DNA from: Cotesia glomerata
Taxonomy: Eukaryota > Arthropoda > Insecta > Hymenoptera > Braconidae
Length of the DNA stretch: 64,000 nucleotides
Assembly (NCBI RefSeq): GCF_020080835.1
Contig: NC_058167.1
Location: forward strand, 1,646,768-1,710,767
Direction of reading: 5' to 3'
Shown here: positions 34,174-45,660 of the stretch, piece after piece
Position numbering within the stretch: position 1 is the first letter of the stretch
Layout of the letters: every line of letters starts with the position of its first letter
The notes under the pieces: generated by a model
What the model saw: only the letters and a program-made list of their open reading frames with translations
What the model was told of the DNA's origin: nothing
The model's database searches: none
Position numbers and translations under genes: made by a program

Positions 34174-37100
34174 CTATATGTTCACTTTGGCCTTGCGGAT
34201 AAAGTTGTATAGTAGGTAGACATGGCTAGGAGCGGGATTTTTGAGAATAAGATGTAAGTCAATGGGTGGTTTGCAATTCAGTTTTTCTAGCGCTTTGAGT
34301 AGGGCTGGGCGGTGTACACTGTATAAGGGACAGTTCCAGAAGAAATGGTCTAGATCTTGAGATGTATGTCCACAATCACAAACAGGAGTTTCAGCTAGGT
34401 TTTTCCTGTAGGCACTGGCCTTGAGATTATAGTGGTTTAATCGCATTCGGCAAAAGGTTGTGATTGCTGGCCTGATGATGTCTACTTTTCTGAACCATGG
34501 CTTACTAAAGTTTTCGTAGTAATGCTGAAAGTATTGTTTACCTTTTAAATCTGCTGTTTAGTCTTAGGAGTTTATCCACAGATGATTTAATTATATCAGA
34601 AGAGTGCATGTAAAGGTCGGTGTACGGAATTTTTGTTTTTAACGAAACGTTATTTAGCAATGTAGCTTCTCTGGCCAGAAGGTCAGCTTCTTCGTTGCCT
34701 TGGATTCCTATGTGGCTTGGTATCCAGGTTAATTTGATGACTAGGTTTTGCTGTTGGGCTTGGTTTAGTTTATTTAAAATCGAGGGAATTAAGTAGTTTT
34801 TGAGTTAGCTGGGTCCGAACCGATTAGGGTTTGTAGAGCACTAAGGGAGTCTGTGAAGATAACTGAAGATTGAATTTGATGATTTGTGATTATGTCTATC
34901 GTTTTACTTATGGCAAGGCATTCGGCGGTGAAGATTGAAGAGAATTTATTGATGGCGTATGATAGATTTAAGTTTAGCTGAGGACAGTGGATGCCTATGC
35001 CCACATGTTGATCTTTTGTGGTTTTTGAGCCATCGGTGAAGAACAAGGTATCCGCTCTGTGATGCTTGTTGACAAATTCGTTGAATTTATTTGAGACTGT
35101 TTTATTAGCTATTGTTTTAAAGTTTGTACCTGATGTGATGTCGGTTATTGGTGTGTACAGTCTGATTGTATAAGGGTATTGGTATGCTGTTGGAAGACGG
35201 TGAGTGTGAATTATTGATTCAAAGTTTTTTAGTTTTTTAAAGGCTTTCAAGAGGGGAAATTGGCATTGTATATTCGGGCTTCTTTTTTTCTTGCTTAATA
35301 TGTCAGAGAGTTTGTCCAGTTCTTGAGTAATGATTGAATTTTCTAATGAGAAAGCTTTTAGTATATATCTATTGGTAAGTTCGTCGAAACGTAGTTTGAT
35401 TGGAGTAAGACCAGTTTCAGCAGTTAAAGAATTAATTGGAGTAGAGATTCTAGCTCCAATGGCGAAGCGCATACCTGCATTTTGGATTTTGTTGAGTTTA
35501 TCTATTTGTGTGTGGTTTGATGTATTGAAGATATGACATCCATATTCTAATTGACTCCTGATTAAGGACTTGTAAATGTTTAGCAGTAACATCGGGTCGG
35601 CACCCCACCAGGTACCTCTAAGCGCTTTGATGATGTCCAAAAGTTTCTTAGCACGAGTGATGATGTGTTTAAAGTGTGGTTTAAAACTGAGTTTATTATC
35701 CAGTTGGATACCTAATAGAGTAACTGTAGTTGAAGGGTGTATTTTCACGTTATTTATTTTAATGTACAGATTGTTGTTAGAGTTTGTATTTATATTTTTG
35801 TTGGTGAATATAATTACTTGAATCTTTTGGTAGGTGATAGATTTAAGTTTCTTATTTTGAGATATCTGTGTATTCTATCGACTGATGCTTGTAATGAGTT
35901 AAAAGCTGTATGTAGATTTTCGTCTTCACATTCAATTGTTAGATCATCTGCAAATTTTTCTTAAAGTGCAAGAGGGAAGAATTTCGTGGATAAGATCGGA
36001 TATATAAAAGTTAAAGAGGAATGTGCTGCTTACCAGTCCTTGGCCAGTCCCAAGGTCCACGTCTACTGGTTCTGAGAGGGATCCATTTGTTACGAAGTGT
36101 AGCTTCCTGGTTGTAAGTATAAAAGTTGAAGAATTTTATATACTCAGGTTGTAGGTTAGTTTCTCTTACTTTTTGATGAGGATTTCTGGTACCACGTGGT
36201 CGAAGGCACCTTCTATGTCTAGAGGGCTGTAACTAGGTATTTGTTTTAATTCTTGTCTGGTAGATTTTGGTTGTTAGAATGGCTAAGTTATCCCAACAGC
36301 TTCTTGTTTTCCGAAAGCCGTATTGTTCGTTTGGAATGATGTTCAAGTTTTCCGCCCACCAATTTACTCTGTTCATTATCATTTTTCGTAGATTTTAGAA
36401 TACAAGAAGCAAGAGATATTGGACGGTATTTACCTAGGTTGTTTTTCGGAAGTAGGAAAACCAGAATTTACCTCCATGATGGTGGATAGTTCCCTGATGT
36501 GAAGAAAATATTAAAGCATTTAACTAGAGTTTCAATAATCGATTTTGGTATTTTTTTTAATATTTCGTAAGAAATTTGGTCGAGACCCGGGCTCGAGTTG
36601 TTTTTAGAGTTTTTAATTATTCTTGTGAGCTCTTCTAGCTCAAATGGTTCATTCATGAATTGTAGGCTATGGTTTATGTTGTCAGTTGTGTCATTTTCTT
36701 GGTCTGAATCTAAGTAATTTAATGATGATATATAATCAATAGTTTCTTGAGATAACGAGGATATAGAGCTATTTTGACAAAACGAATTTATGTATTCTTT
36801 CCTGTATATTTCGTCCTGGGTGTTTTGGGTAGGAAGTAGTGTAGGTGTATTCAGACTTTTATTTTTGAAAGATTTGATTCTGTTCCAAATTACCTGCGGT
36901 GGTGTTTGCCTATTGAATGATTCGCAGAAGGACTTCCATCCTGCTTTTTTCCCTTTTAGTACTCTTTTGTGTGAGCCTCTTGTTGCTTCATTTTTAAAAA
37001 GTCTTGATATGATCCTGTTAATTTGAATGTTTTATATGCTTCTTTTCTTTGGGAAATAGTATCAGCACATTTTTTGTGTCCACCACGGAGCTGGAGTGTG

Positions 37101-38033
37101 CTTTCTAGGTTTAGTTTTTGTTGGTTTGTTGTTATTTTGCTGTTGGTTGTTTGATTGTCCTTTTGGTAAGTTTTGGGATTCAATAGCCTGCGTGATTGTG
37201 CTAATTAGTTTATCATACGTTTCTATGGCGTCAGGGAGGTTCGAGGAGATCTCTTCTGATTTGTTTTCTAAGTGGTTTTGAAAGTCATCCCAATTTATAT
37301 TTTTGAGGTTAAATCTGTGTTTGAAAGTGTTGTGGGGTTCAGGGTTTACGTTTATAGATAAAAGTATTGGATAGTGATCACTACCCTTGGCATCTTCAGC
37401 TACTTTCCAAGAGCAGAGCGTGGCTATACTATCAGATACTAAAGTAAGATCTATTGCAGATTTGTTTTCATCAAAGTTAACGTTCCTCGTTGGAGAGCCA
37501 TCATTTAGGATGATTAGGTCATTCTCGAAGGAGAAATCTACGACATTTGATCCGCTTAGGCAGTCATTGTTGCAGCCCCATGCTGTATGGTGTGAGTTGA
37601 AGTCCCCACCCAGTAAGATTGGGTTGTTGTTTGCGTTAGTGGAATCTATGATATTACTTAGATGAGTTTTTAGAAGAGTAAAAGTTGGGTGTTTGTAAAT
37701 ATTTACTATACAAAGTTGGCCGTGAGTGGTATTAATTTTGATAGCTAGAGTGTCAAGTTTGTTGTCAATGCAATATAAATTATCAATTGTTGAAAATTTT
37801 ATATGTTTGCTGATGCATATAGCAATACCTCCGCCTTTTTCTAGAGTTAATCTGTCTTTTCTTATGATGTTGAAGTTTTTTAAAGTAAATTGGTTTTGTG
37901 GTTTTAGCCATGTTTCTGAAAGGATTAATAAGTCGTAATTATGCATGATATTTTCAAGATCCCCTTTTTTATTTAATACACTGTGGCAGTTCCATTGAAA
38001 GATTTTTAAGCTTGATATTAAGTTATGAGCCAT
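34174..38033 (-). pseudogene. LINE ORF2: AP endonuclease, reverse transcriptase, RNase H (decayed)
   Basis: The first part is open at 38033-37062: the endonuclease shows QWNCHS, LSETW, LLGGDFNSHH, IDLTLVS and KGSDHYP, so the catalytic Asn, Glu, Asp and His are present. The frame then breaks. RT pieces include NNSSPGLDQISYEIL (36656-36468), an FADD catalytic motif near 35945 in another frame, and LLGIQLDNKLSFKPHF at the start of 35748-34789. That last frame continues into an RNase H domain (LFFTDGSKTTKD, FTAECLAIS, IFTDSLSALQTL) and stops. WIPSHIGIQGNEEADLLA follows in a shifted frame, and the last piece (34446-34174) carries a Cys/His block (CDCGHTSQDLDHFFWNC). Several frameshifts make it non-functional. 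Confidence 0.85.
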
Positions 38034-39889
38034 TATTCTTGCGAAAGATTTAAGCTCGATTGTGAACTTGTGATTGCGTTAAATTCTTCAGTTGGTCGAT
38101 TATCTCCAGGGGATAGAGCTGTGTTTAGTAGATTACAGGATTGTTGAATGGTGGTAATTTGTTCTTTTACTCCAATTTCTTCCAATTGTGGTGCGAGTTT
38201 GTCACTAATTATTGTTAGTACGTTGGTGATTTGATTTAGTAGATTTACAATTAAATTATGGCTGATTAACTCTGGTTGTTGGCCTGGGTTTTTTTCAACG
38301 GGAGTCAGATTAGGTAGTGATGCAATTAGTTGGGTTGAAGTTGTAGGTGTTGATGTGGAACTAAAATTTGAGATTGATTTGGGAGAATTGATGTGCGAGG
38401 ACAAATTTTCTTGAGAATGATTAGTGAGAGTAGAGTTAGTATATATTTTTGTGTGAAATTTACTGTTTCTTTCTTGTTGGAATTGTTGGTTATTCCTATA
38501 CTGGTCACTGTTTGTTTGAGCTGTAAGCTTCTGTGGTTTTTGATGGCGAAGTGCAGCCGTAAATGATCTATTGGTTGTTTGAAAATGTCTAGTTTGGTCT
38601 CCTAGATGTGTAGACGGGTTTTGAATGGGTAAAGTTGGTCTCTGGATGTGAGGAAAATCTGCAAGATTATAAGTGCTGGGAGCGATTGGTGTTTGGTTAA
38701 GGCTCTTGATTGCGCCCTTGGCTTCTGAGTAGCTAATATTATTAATTGCTGCATAGTTGTGAATGTCCTTGAGATGAGCAAGAATTGGACAGATTGAGCT
38801 TAGAGATACATGATCTCCTTTACAATTTATGCATTTTGGAGGTGATTCGATAAGTGGACAGGTGGTTGGATCAGGATGATTTTCACGTGAGTTACCACAA
38901 TGATTACAGTTGGGTGAATCTTTACATTCTTTGGCTGAATGGTTGAAACGTAGGCAGTTTGTACATCTTTTGACTGGAGAGGTGTATATATAGACTTTAT
39001 GTATAGCATTGAAAATACTTACTTTGTTTGGACGAATTTGTCCTGCAAAGGTTATTTTGACGGATTTAGAAGGAACATATTTCTTTTCCTGATTCTCTAG
39101 TACAGCTCTTTGACATCTAGTTAGAGAGATGATTTCGACTATTGAGTTTAGTCCTTCTTTTAGGTCTTCCATTGGAAAATCGAGGGGAATATCTTTAATT
39201 ATTCCGTGGCATACCATTCTGTGAGTTGGAATATAGGCAATGAGACCTCTGGTTTTGAAGTCTGGATGATTTTTTAAATTGTTTGCAGCGTTTTTTGTGT
39301 GAAGAGTGATGGCGACTTTTTTACCAGCTTGTCGAGTGTTTTTAAGATTTTTAATTTCATTATTTTTTTTGAGTATTTCTGTGATAGTTTTGCATAGAGA
39401 TAGGTAGTGAGTAGGAGCTTGTATTGTGCTGTCTGGATCTTGTTCAATGATTAATTCATACGGTCCTTTGTTATCTTCCGGATAGATGTTGTCTGTTGGA
39501 AAAGTAGCTTGAGCTAGAGGTGGTGAGAGGCTTTTCTTTTTTGGGTTATGGTCGTCTTTAGCATTTTCTCTTTGTCTTTTGTGGTTAATTTCGTTGTTAG
39601 TATTTGTGTGAAGGGATGGTTGTGATTGGATCTCAATTGTATTGCCTATATCCATAGTCTCATCATAAGTGAAGTTGTAATACGTATTTTGGTCGTTTCC
39701 GTTTGTATTCATCGTGTCTAAAAAGTTTTGGACCGCTTGTTCACTTTCGATTGCTTTTTCTTGTACATAATTTTCAGTTGACAAATTGTTGTTCATGTTG
39801 ATATTAGGATTAGAGTTAGAATTTATGGTTTGAATATTTGTGCGCAGCTGTGAGATAGATGAAGAGAGGTTAGTTTTATTTCCGGGCAT
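38033..39889 (-). CDS. LINE ORF1: gag-like nucleic-acid-binding protein, intact
   Basis: A 618-codon uninterrupted frame. The N-terminal ~130 residues are Asn/Gln-rich with a basic patch (KRQRENAKDDHNPKKK). A PRE_C2HC-like region follows (ITLHTKNAANNLKNHPDF, RGLIAYIPTHRMVCHGIIKD, VEIISLTRCQRA). Three CCHC knuckles lie at about residues 306-365: CTNCLRFNHSAKEC, CNHCGNSRENHPDPTTC and CINCKGDHVSLSSIC. The C-terminus is Ser/Thr/Gln-rich and probably disordered. Such proteins coat the LINE RNA. The stop TAA overlaps the ORF2 ATG by one base (TAATG at 38035-38031). Confidence 0.88.
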   Translation of the reverse strand: MPGNKTNLSSSISQLRTNIQTINSNSNPNINMNNNLSTENYVQEKAIESEQAVQNFLDTMNTNGNDQNTYYNFTYDETMDIGNTIEIQSQPSLHTNTNNEINHKRQRENAKDDHNPKKKSLSPPLAQATFPTDNIYPEDNKGPYELIIEQDPDSTIQAPTHYLSLCKTITEILKKNNEIKNLKNTRQAGKKVAITLHTKNAANNLKNHPDFKTRGLIAYIPTHRMVCHGIIKDIPLDFPMEDLKEGLNSIVEIISLTRCQRAVLENQEKKYVPSKSVKITFAGQIRPNKVSIFNAIHKVYIYTSPVKRCTNCLRFNHSAKECKDSPNCNHCGNSRENHPDPTTCPLIESPPKCINCKGDHVSLSSICPILAHLKDIHNYAAINNISYSEAKGAIKSLNQTPIAPSTYNLADFPHIQRPTLPIQNPSTHLGDQTRHFQTTNRSFTAALRHQKPQKLTAQTNSDQYRNNQQFQQERNSKFHTKIYTNSTLTNHSQENLSSHINSPKSISNFSSTSTPTTSTQLIASLPNLTPVEKNPGQQPELISHNLIVNLLNQITNVLTIISDKLAPQLEEIGVKEQITTIQQSCNLLNTALSPGDNRPTEEFNAITSSQSSLNLSQE

Positions 39890-40344
39890 GGGGCCGAAGC
39901 CTCAGCCTTAAAAAGTATTTAAAAAACACAAATTTTTATTTAAGTATACTGATTCGGCCTGGTTTGTAATAGGAATATTTTACTGTTGACCTAATGAGGT
40001 CAATCTGTGTTGTTTTATTAATTAATTGATGAGATTAATTATAGAAAAGTAGTCAGCCATGTGCTGAGATGTGCTCGCTTTGAGTGGTTAGGCTCGAATC
40101 AGGTCCCAAACACAACTGAATTTAGCACATGGCGTCTCGCGCCTCGTGCCTCGTGCCGGCCGGGCTTCTTCCCCCTAGCTCATGGTGCGCAGATGCAGCA
40201 GCCATTACAAAACGTGTTATTGGACATGTTCATGGAGAACAGTCATAGAAACAACTCTTGTTGAGTCTCGAGTATAGTTAAGATTTTAGTATAGTAATGA
40301 GAGTCAGGGTGACCAACTCTCTTTTGCCTTGGCGGCAAAACACA

Positions 40345-40703
40345 CTCCTAGGAAAACATTTGACTTCTCTGGAGATGTCAGACTCTCCTACAAACCCAGT
40401 TGTTCAATTAGACATGGCCCGTTTTTTTTTTTGGAAAAATGGGCACTTATAAAAAATGCCCAAGTCACTCCTAGGGAAACATTTGACTTCTCTGGAGGTG
40501 TAAGACCCTCCTACAAACCCAGTTGTATAACTTAGACAAGGCCCGTTTTTTTTTGGAAAAACGGGCACTTATAAAAAATGCCCAAGATACCCTTAGGGAA
40601 ACATTTGACTACTCTGGAGGTGTAAGACCCTCCTACGAACCCAGTTGTATAACTTAGACATGGCCCGTTTTTTTTTTTTCAGAAAAACGGGCACTTATGA
40701 TAG
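40345..40703. repeat. 120-bp minisatellite, segment 2 (3 units)
   Basis: Continuation of the array at 32645-33018, resuming at CACTCCTAGG and stopping inside a unit at TTATGATAG, where the next transposon begins. Confidence 0.9.
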
Positions 40704-41157
40704 CCCAGTAAACACGTTTACGTTAATGTGAAGTCAAAATGACATTGGGCTATGTCAGGATTTACGTAAGATATAAGTCACGAATGAGTCATATGTGACT
40801 CATTATTTCACACTTCCTGACGTAAGATTCTGACGTAAAAATGTGACGTAGTCATGACGTCAGTATTATGTCTTAATGACATTTATGACGTAAATATGAC
40901 GTACCTGTGATGTCTTAATGACGTTTATGACGTCAATATGACGTAACTGTGATGTCTATATCATGATAATGATGTCATTATGACGTAAAAGTCATGTAAG
41001 TGATGTAAAAATTGTACCTCAGAAAAAATATTAAAAAAAAAATTTCTCAAATATAAAAAAATAAAAATTTCGAAATCAATTATAGTATTGTGGACTTATT
41101 GCGAACTTGGAAACACAAGATATATGTAAATACTTGATGAAAAAATCTTGAGGTATG

Positions 41158-41232
41158 TTGGGCTTGAACTCGGGTCCTCACGTGTTGAAGTCTGGAACGC
41201 TGCTCACTTGTCCAAGTAACGGTTCATGTCTC
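41158..41232 (-). ncRNA. tRNA-derived module in element E (diverged)
   Basis: On the minus strand the B-box-like GACCCGAGTTCAAGCCC and the A-box-like TACTTGGACAAGTGAGCAGCG are separated by about 24 nt. The anticodon stem is degenerate and the acceptor stem does not pair, so it is not a working tRNA. It appears to come from a different tRNA than the modules at 12066 and 63531. Confidence 0.5.
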
Positions 41233-42171
41233 GTAATACCTAACTTATGTGTTAACTCTTACATAACGATAAATGCTTATTTCATAATTTTTTCTGATAT
41301 TAAATGGATTTTAAGAGTTGGAATTGTATACAATTCAAGTCTAATAATTTATACAATTTCATTAAAACTCATGAAATTTTATAAAGTTCTATAAAACATT
41401 GTAAAACTCTTATTAAAGGCTCGCTAGTGAAACTTGCGATAATGAATAGGCAATTTATAAATTTTTATAAAAATTGATTTACTCTTACAGTTTCAAAAAT
41501 TTTCGTGTAAAAGCGGACACAGAGAACTTTACATGGTTGAGCGAAATTTTTTCAGAGTAAACGATATATCCGTGTCACGAATATTTTTTAATACTTATTT
41601 GATTTCTCAAGACTCGAATTTTTTTTTTTTATTCAATTTTTTCCATAAATTTAGTATTTTTTATTTGGATTTTTCTTCTTCAAAATTTCAATTTACGAAA
41701 TTTAGATTTTTTTTTAATTTCAACTCTTCTAAGAATAACATTTTTTTAATCTATATTTCTTTTTAATTTCAATTTTTTTCGAAATTTGAATTTCTTTTAT
41801 TTAACATACTAACAACATTATGAAACTTGATGTAAAATACTATTAGTCTCGTCAATGACAATCATGAACTGATTGAATTATTTCTAATACAATGTTTCAT
41901 AAGTAGCAGCACTAATTTCAGAAAATTATTTTTCAAGTAATAGTGCAATATTTAAATGACTGACATTTAATTTCTTGACGCAAAATCATAAGAAATTATA
42001 CGTTTACTCGCTTGACGGTTTAAAAATTTAGAGTTCATGCCACATAAATTGAACTCGGTATTTTGTTATCATTTTCACACTAAGACATTTATACTGAATG
42101 AAGCTGAAAATATTTTTACAATGGATAAAAGTACCTAAATTCATGAAAAAAATATAAATGAGTAACATGAG

Positions 42172-42354
42172 CACTGAAAAAAAAGTATTTCTTGCACCAA
42201 GAAAATTTTTACGGAGGCCAAAGTTATATTGGAGCAAGAAGAAGTGTTTTAGTCTCAAGAAATTTTGACTTTATTCACGGAATTTTCAGTCATCTTTAAT
42301 ATATTCTTGGTCCAAAGAAATTTACCTTTGAGTCGAGATGTTTTTTCTGCAGTG
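42172..42354. mobile_element. CACTG-ended MITE, 183 bp, nested in element E
   Basis: Ends are CACTGAAAAAAAAGTATTTC and, reverse-complemented, CACTGCAGAAAAAACATCTC. The interior carries inverted copies of TTCTTG and CCAAGAA. CACTG termini suggest the CACTA/EnSpm group. Confidence 0.6.
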
Positions 42355-43264
42355 TATGAAAACATACAAGCATAAATATAAAAAATTTATATCCCACATG
42401 TATTTAATTTATATGTATTTTTCTTAAAAACGTAAATGAAAAATGTTTTGTATGTTATTTTCTAATATGTTAGATATATTCATTAATATTAAGAAATTAT
42501 AAATTTTTGTTATTAAGAACGGACTTAAATTTGCAAGGTACCGGCCTAAATTAACTGTTCGCCTCTTTCTGATTCTTACAACATTTCAAACCAATTTTTA
42601 CTAATATTTACTGTAAATTAGACATCTTGTTAAAGAAGTTTTATACTTGATAAATTTTGATAAATCGATAATATTGAAAAAATATATCCCCCAAATTTTA
42701 TCAATATTATATAAAATAATGGTTTGTCACTGATTTAGAAAATGACTTTCAAATTACGTCAGTATTATGTAAAATTGTGACATATTATTGACGTTAAATA
42801 ATGACTCACAAATGGTTTAGGTATTACGTACAACCGTGACTTGTCACTGATGTAAACGAAAGATGTTAAACTTACGTCAAGAATACGTACAACCGTGACG
42901 TCACTGATGCAAACGAATGATGTTAAACTTACGTCAAGTGTACGTACAACCGTGACTTGTCACTGATGTAAATGCATGATATTAAACTTACGTCATTATG
43001 ACATACAATGATGGCATTAATGTAACGTAATATTGTAGTTTATATATTATGTCAGTTGTACGTAATATCTAAGTCATTTCCGTGATATCACAGAGAAGTA
43101 AAAAACTTACATCAGTACGATGTCAAAATTATATCATATATTTTTACATCATAATTGGATCATAAGACAGGTCAATTGTACGTCATATTTACGTAAAATA
43201 TTGTGACATTCCCATGGCTTATAAATGACGTCATATTAAAGTCATGTGTTCACTAGGAGGTGCA

Positions 43265-44489
43265 TACCCGAGAAAAAATGTTTCTATATAATTATATATA
43301 ATTGTATATAATCATATATGATTATATATGGAATCACATATATAATTATATACAATTATATATGATCATACATGATTATATATGGAATTGTATATGAGGT
43401 TATATATTATCATATAAAATTATATATGACTATATATGGAGCAATATACAACCATGCAGGATTATACAATTATAATCATATAAAATTATAACCATATACA
43501 ATTATATATAAGTATATAGAATTATATATAATCATACATGATTATATATGGAATTGTATATAAGGTTATATATAATCATATATAATTATATATGACTATA
43601 TATGGAGCAATAGCCGAGAAAAAATGTTTCTATATAATTATATATAATTGTATATAATCATACATGATTATATATGGAATTGTATATGAAGTTATATATA
43701 ATTATATATGACTATATATGGAGCAATATACAGCCATGCAAGATTGTATATAGGCCCATATATAATTATATATAACTATATATGCTTATATATAATTAAC
43801 AGACATAAAAATTTTTTCTTTGAAAAAAAATTTTTTTTGGTTATCACAAAAAGTGTAAAATGATGTTTATAATTACGTTTAAATAATTCTGAAATACAAA
43901 ATTTGTCACATTTCCTATGACATGTTTTGGTCTGCTCTGCTACTATCTAATAGTAAAATCATTATTTATTTTATTATATTTAAATAAGTCTTATATTATA
44001 ATGAAATTCGGTAAAATAAATAAATTATGAATAATGACTATCCAAATATATATTAAAATCAATTTTTATATTCCATTTATGATAAACTCATATGATACAT
44101 TATGTAGATCATAGAATCATTATCATCTAAGACAGCAGCACAGCAGACAGACACTTCAAGACGCACGGAGATTACCAAAGTTAAGCAGCATTGAGCAGGG
44201 TTAATAGTTGGATGGGTGACCGCTGGTGTTATAGCTATAAAATTATATCTAGATATTTTTTTTTGCATTTTAATTGGTTACACAGAATTGTGTAGGACCA
44301 TATTAAATATTCTATCCATAAAATTAACCCAATAATTAATTAGATGTAATAAATATATAATTAAATATTGTTATATATAATTATATATAATTAGATATGA
44401 TTATATTTAGCCATTTTTCATATATAATCATATATAACCAATTTATATATAAATATATATAGTAATATATAAATATTTTTTCTCGGGTA
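43265..44489. mobile_element. CCC element B: TIR element with TATATAATTAT-type arms and a 5S-like core
   Basis: The perfect outer match is TACCCGAGAAAAAAT on both ends. TA is probably the target duplication, leaving CCCGAG...CTCGGG. Both arms consist of variants of ATATATAATCATATATGATT. The left arm's first ~60 bp, including CCGAGAAAAAATGTTTC, recurs at 43617, an internal duplication. The core, about 43809-44352, is unlike the arms and homologous to 56663-57208. It contains a 5S rRNA-like segment (44161-44232) and ends in a T run. Confidence 0.75.
44161..44232 (+). ncRNA. 5S rRNA-derived segment in element B
   Basis: AAAGTTAAGCAGCATTGAGC, then AGGGTTAATAGTTGGATGGG and TGACCGCTGG, align with the middle and 3' part of eukaryotic 5S rRNA (GAAGTTAAGCAAC...GTTAGTACTTGGATGGGTGACCGC). 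This covers the internal Pol III control region. The 5' third of 5S is not recognisable, so it is a derivative, not a functional gene. Confidence 0.75.
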
Positions 44490-45660
44490 ATATACTCCTA
44501 GGGGAACATTTGATTACTCTAGAGGTGTAAGACCCTCCTACGAACCCAGTTGTTAAATTAGACATGGCCCGTTTTTTTTTTTTGGAAAAACGGGCACTTA
44601 TGAAACGTGCCCAAGATACCCCTAGGGAAATATTTGACTACTCTGGAGTGTAAGACCCTCCTACGAACCCAGTTGTTAAATTAGACATGACCCGTTTTTT
44701 ATTGGAAAAAAGGGCACTTATGATAGGTGCCCAAGATACCCCTAGGGAAACATTTGACTACTCTGGAGTGTAAGACCCTCCTACGAACCCAGTTGTTAAA
44801 TTAGACATGGCCCGTTTTTTATTGGAAAAACGGGCACTTATAATAGATGCCCAAGATACCCCTAGGGAAACATTTGACTTCTCTTGAGGTGTAAGACTCT
44901 CCTACGAACCCAGTTGTTAAATTAGACATGGCTCGTTTTTTATTGGAAAAACGGGCACTTATAATAGATGCCCAAGATACCCCTAGGGAAACATTTGACT
45001 ACTCTGGAGGTGTAAGACCCTCCTACGAACCCAGTTGTTAAATTAGATATGGCCCGTTTTTTTCGGAAAAATGGGCACTTGTAATTAGTGCCTAACCCGC
45101 CCCTAGGAAAACGTTCAACTACTTCGGAGAAGAAATATCCGCTCGTAACCCCAGTTGTTCAATCCCGGAATAGCCCGTTTTTTGGGAAAAATGGGCAGTC
45201 ATAATTAGTGCTCATTCTACCCAGAGAAAAAAAATTGGCTACGCCGAAGGAGACATATTCTCTTACCAACCTGGTTTTTTAATTTAAACACGGTCCGTTC
45301 TCCCGTGTGAATGGACAATCATCATAGATGCCCAACCTACCCCGAGAAAAATATCCGGTTCCTATGGTGGAGAAATATCCTCTCACCCAACCACGTTATT
45401 CAATTTAGACATGGCCCGTTTTTTGGAAAAACGGGCACTTATAATAGATGCCCATCCTACCCCGAGACGAAAATTTGACTTCTTCGGTGGAGAAATATTC
45501 TCCTACCCACCTGGCTTTTCAATTTAGATATGTCTCGTTTTTCCGAGTGAACGGACACATAATAATTGTCTATCTTACTTTGAGAAAAAAATTTATTACA
45601 CCGGAGAAGAATTATCTTTCTACCAATCCTGTCTTTCAAGTACCTGGGTGTCTCCCTTAG
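44490..45660. repeat. 120-bp minisatellite, segment 3 (about 10 units)
   Basis: Units near 44500-45050 are almost identical and spaced 120-121 bp. From about 45090 to 45660 they diverge progressively (for example ACCCCGAGAAAAAT in place of ACCCCTAGGGAAAC), giving a clean homogenised centre and a decayed edge. Confidence 0.9.

Larger units (their letters stand above)
34007..40099 (-). mobile_element. I-clade LINE, 6.1 kb, with a 14-bp TSD
   Basis: CAGGTCCCAAACAC is present at 33993-34006 and 40100-40113, flanking the element exactly. On the minus strand the 5' end is at 40099 and the 3' end near 34007, after AATTAAAAGAGAGAGA. There are two overlapping ORFs: an intact gag-like ORF1 (39889-38033) and a decayed ORF2 with endonuclease, reverse transcriptase and RNase H. 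The RNase H domain and the endonuclease style place it with the I clade rather than Jockey. Confidence 0.85.
33019..40344. mobile_element. Solo LTR (about 1.22 kb) split by a LINE
   Basis: The ends are TGTTTTG at 33019 and CAAAACA at 40344, i.e. TG...CA with short inverted termini. CACTC is duplicated outside (33014-33018 and 40345-40349), a 5-bp target duplication as made by LTR retrotransposon integrases. The disrupted minisatellite unit reads CAAGTCACTCCTAGG when one copy is removed. After removing the LINE and its duplication (34007-40113) the LTR is 33019-34006 plus 40114-40344. No internal coding region remains, so it arose by LTR-LTR recombination. Confidence 0.8.
40704..43257. mobile_element. 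CCC element E: 2.55-kb TIR element with TGACGTAA-type arms and a tRNA-like core
   Basis: The ends are CCCAGTAAACACGTTTACGT and, reverse-complemented on the right, CCTAGTGAACACATGACTTT. AG lies on both sides; removing one copy restores the minisatellite unit (GATAGGTGC), so the target duplication is 2 bp. Both arms (40704-41010 and about 42720-43257) are dense in TGACGT, ACGTAA and TTACGTCA motifs. The interior is AT-rich with a tRNA-like module on the minus strand at 41158-41232 and a nested CACTG MITE at 42172-42354. No transposase was found. Confidence 0.75.

Noticed and set aside
35330..37938. Plus-strand frames opposite the LINE ORFs
   Set aside because: They are shadows of the minus-strand ORF1/ORF2; the same applies to plus-strand frames at 47344-50477 and 51782-55577.
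34007..40099. Classification of the 6.1-kb LINE as Jockey clade
   Set aside because: ORF2 contains an RNase H domain (TDGSK, AECLAI, TDSLSAL), which Jockey elements lack; I clade fits better.
44161..44232. A functional 5S rRNA gene
   Set aside because: Only the internal promoter and part of the 3' half are recognisable; the 5' third is missing and it sits inside a transposable element.
43265..44489. Plain AT-rich satellite
   Set aside because: The segment has matching TACCCGAGAAAAAAT ends and a non-repetitive core homologous to 56663-57208, so it is an element, not a satellite.
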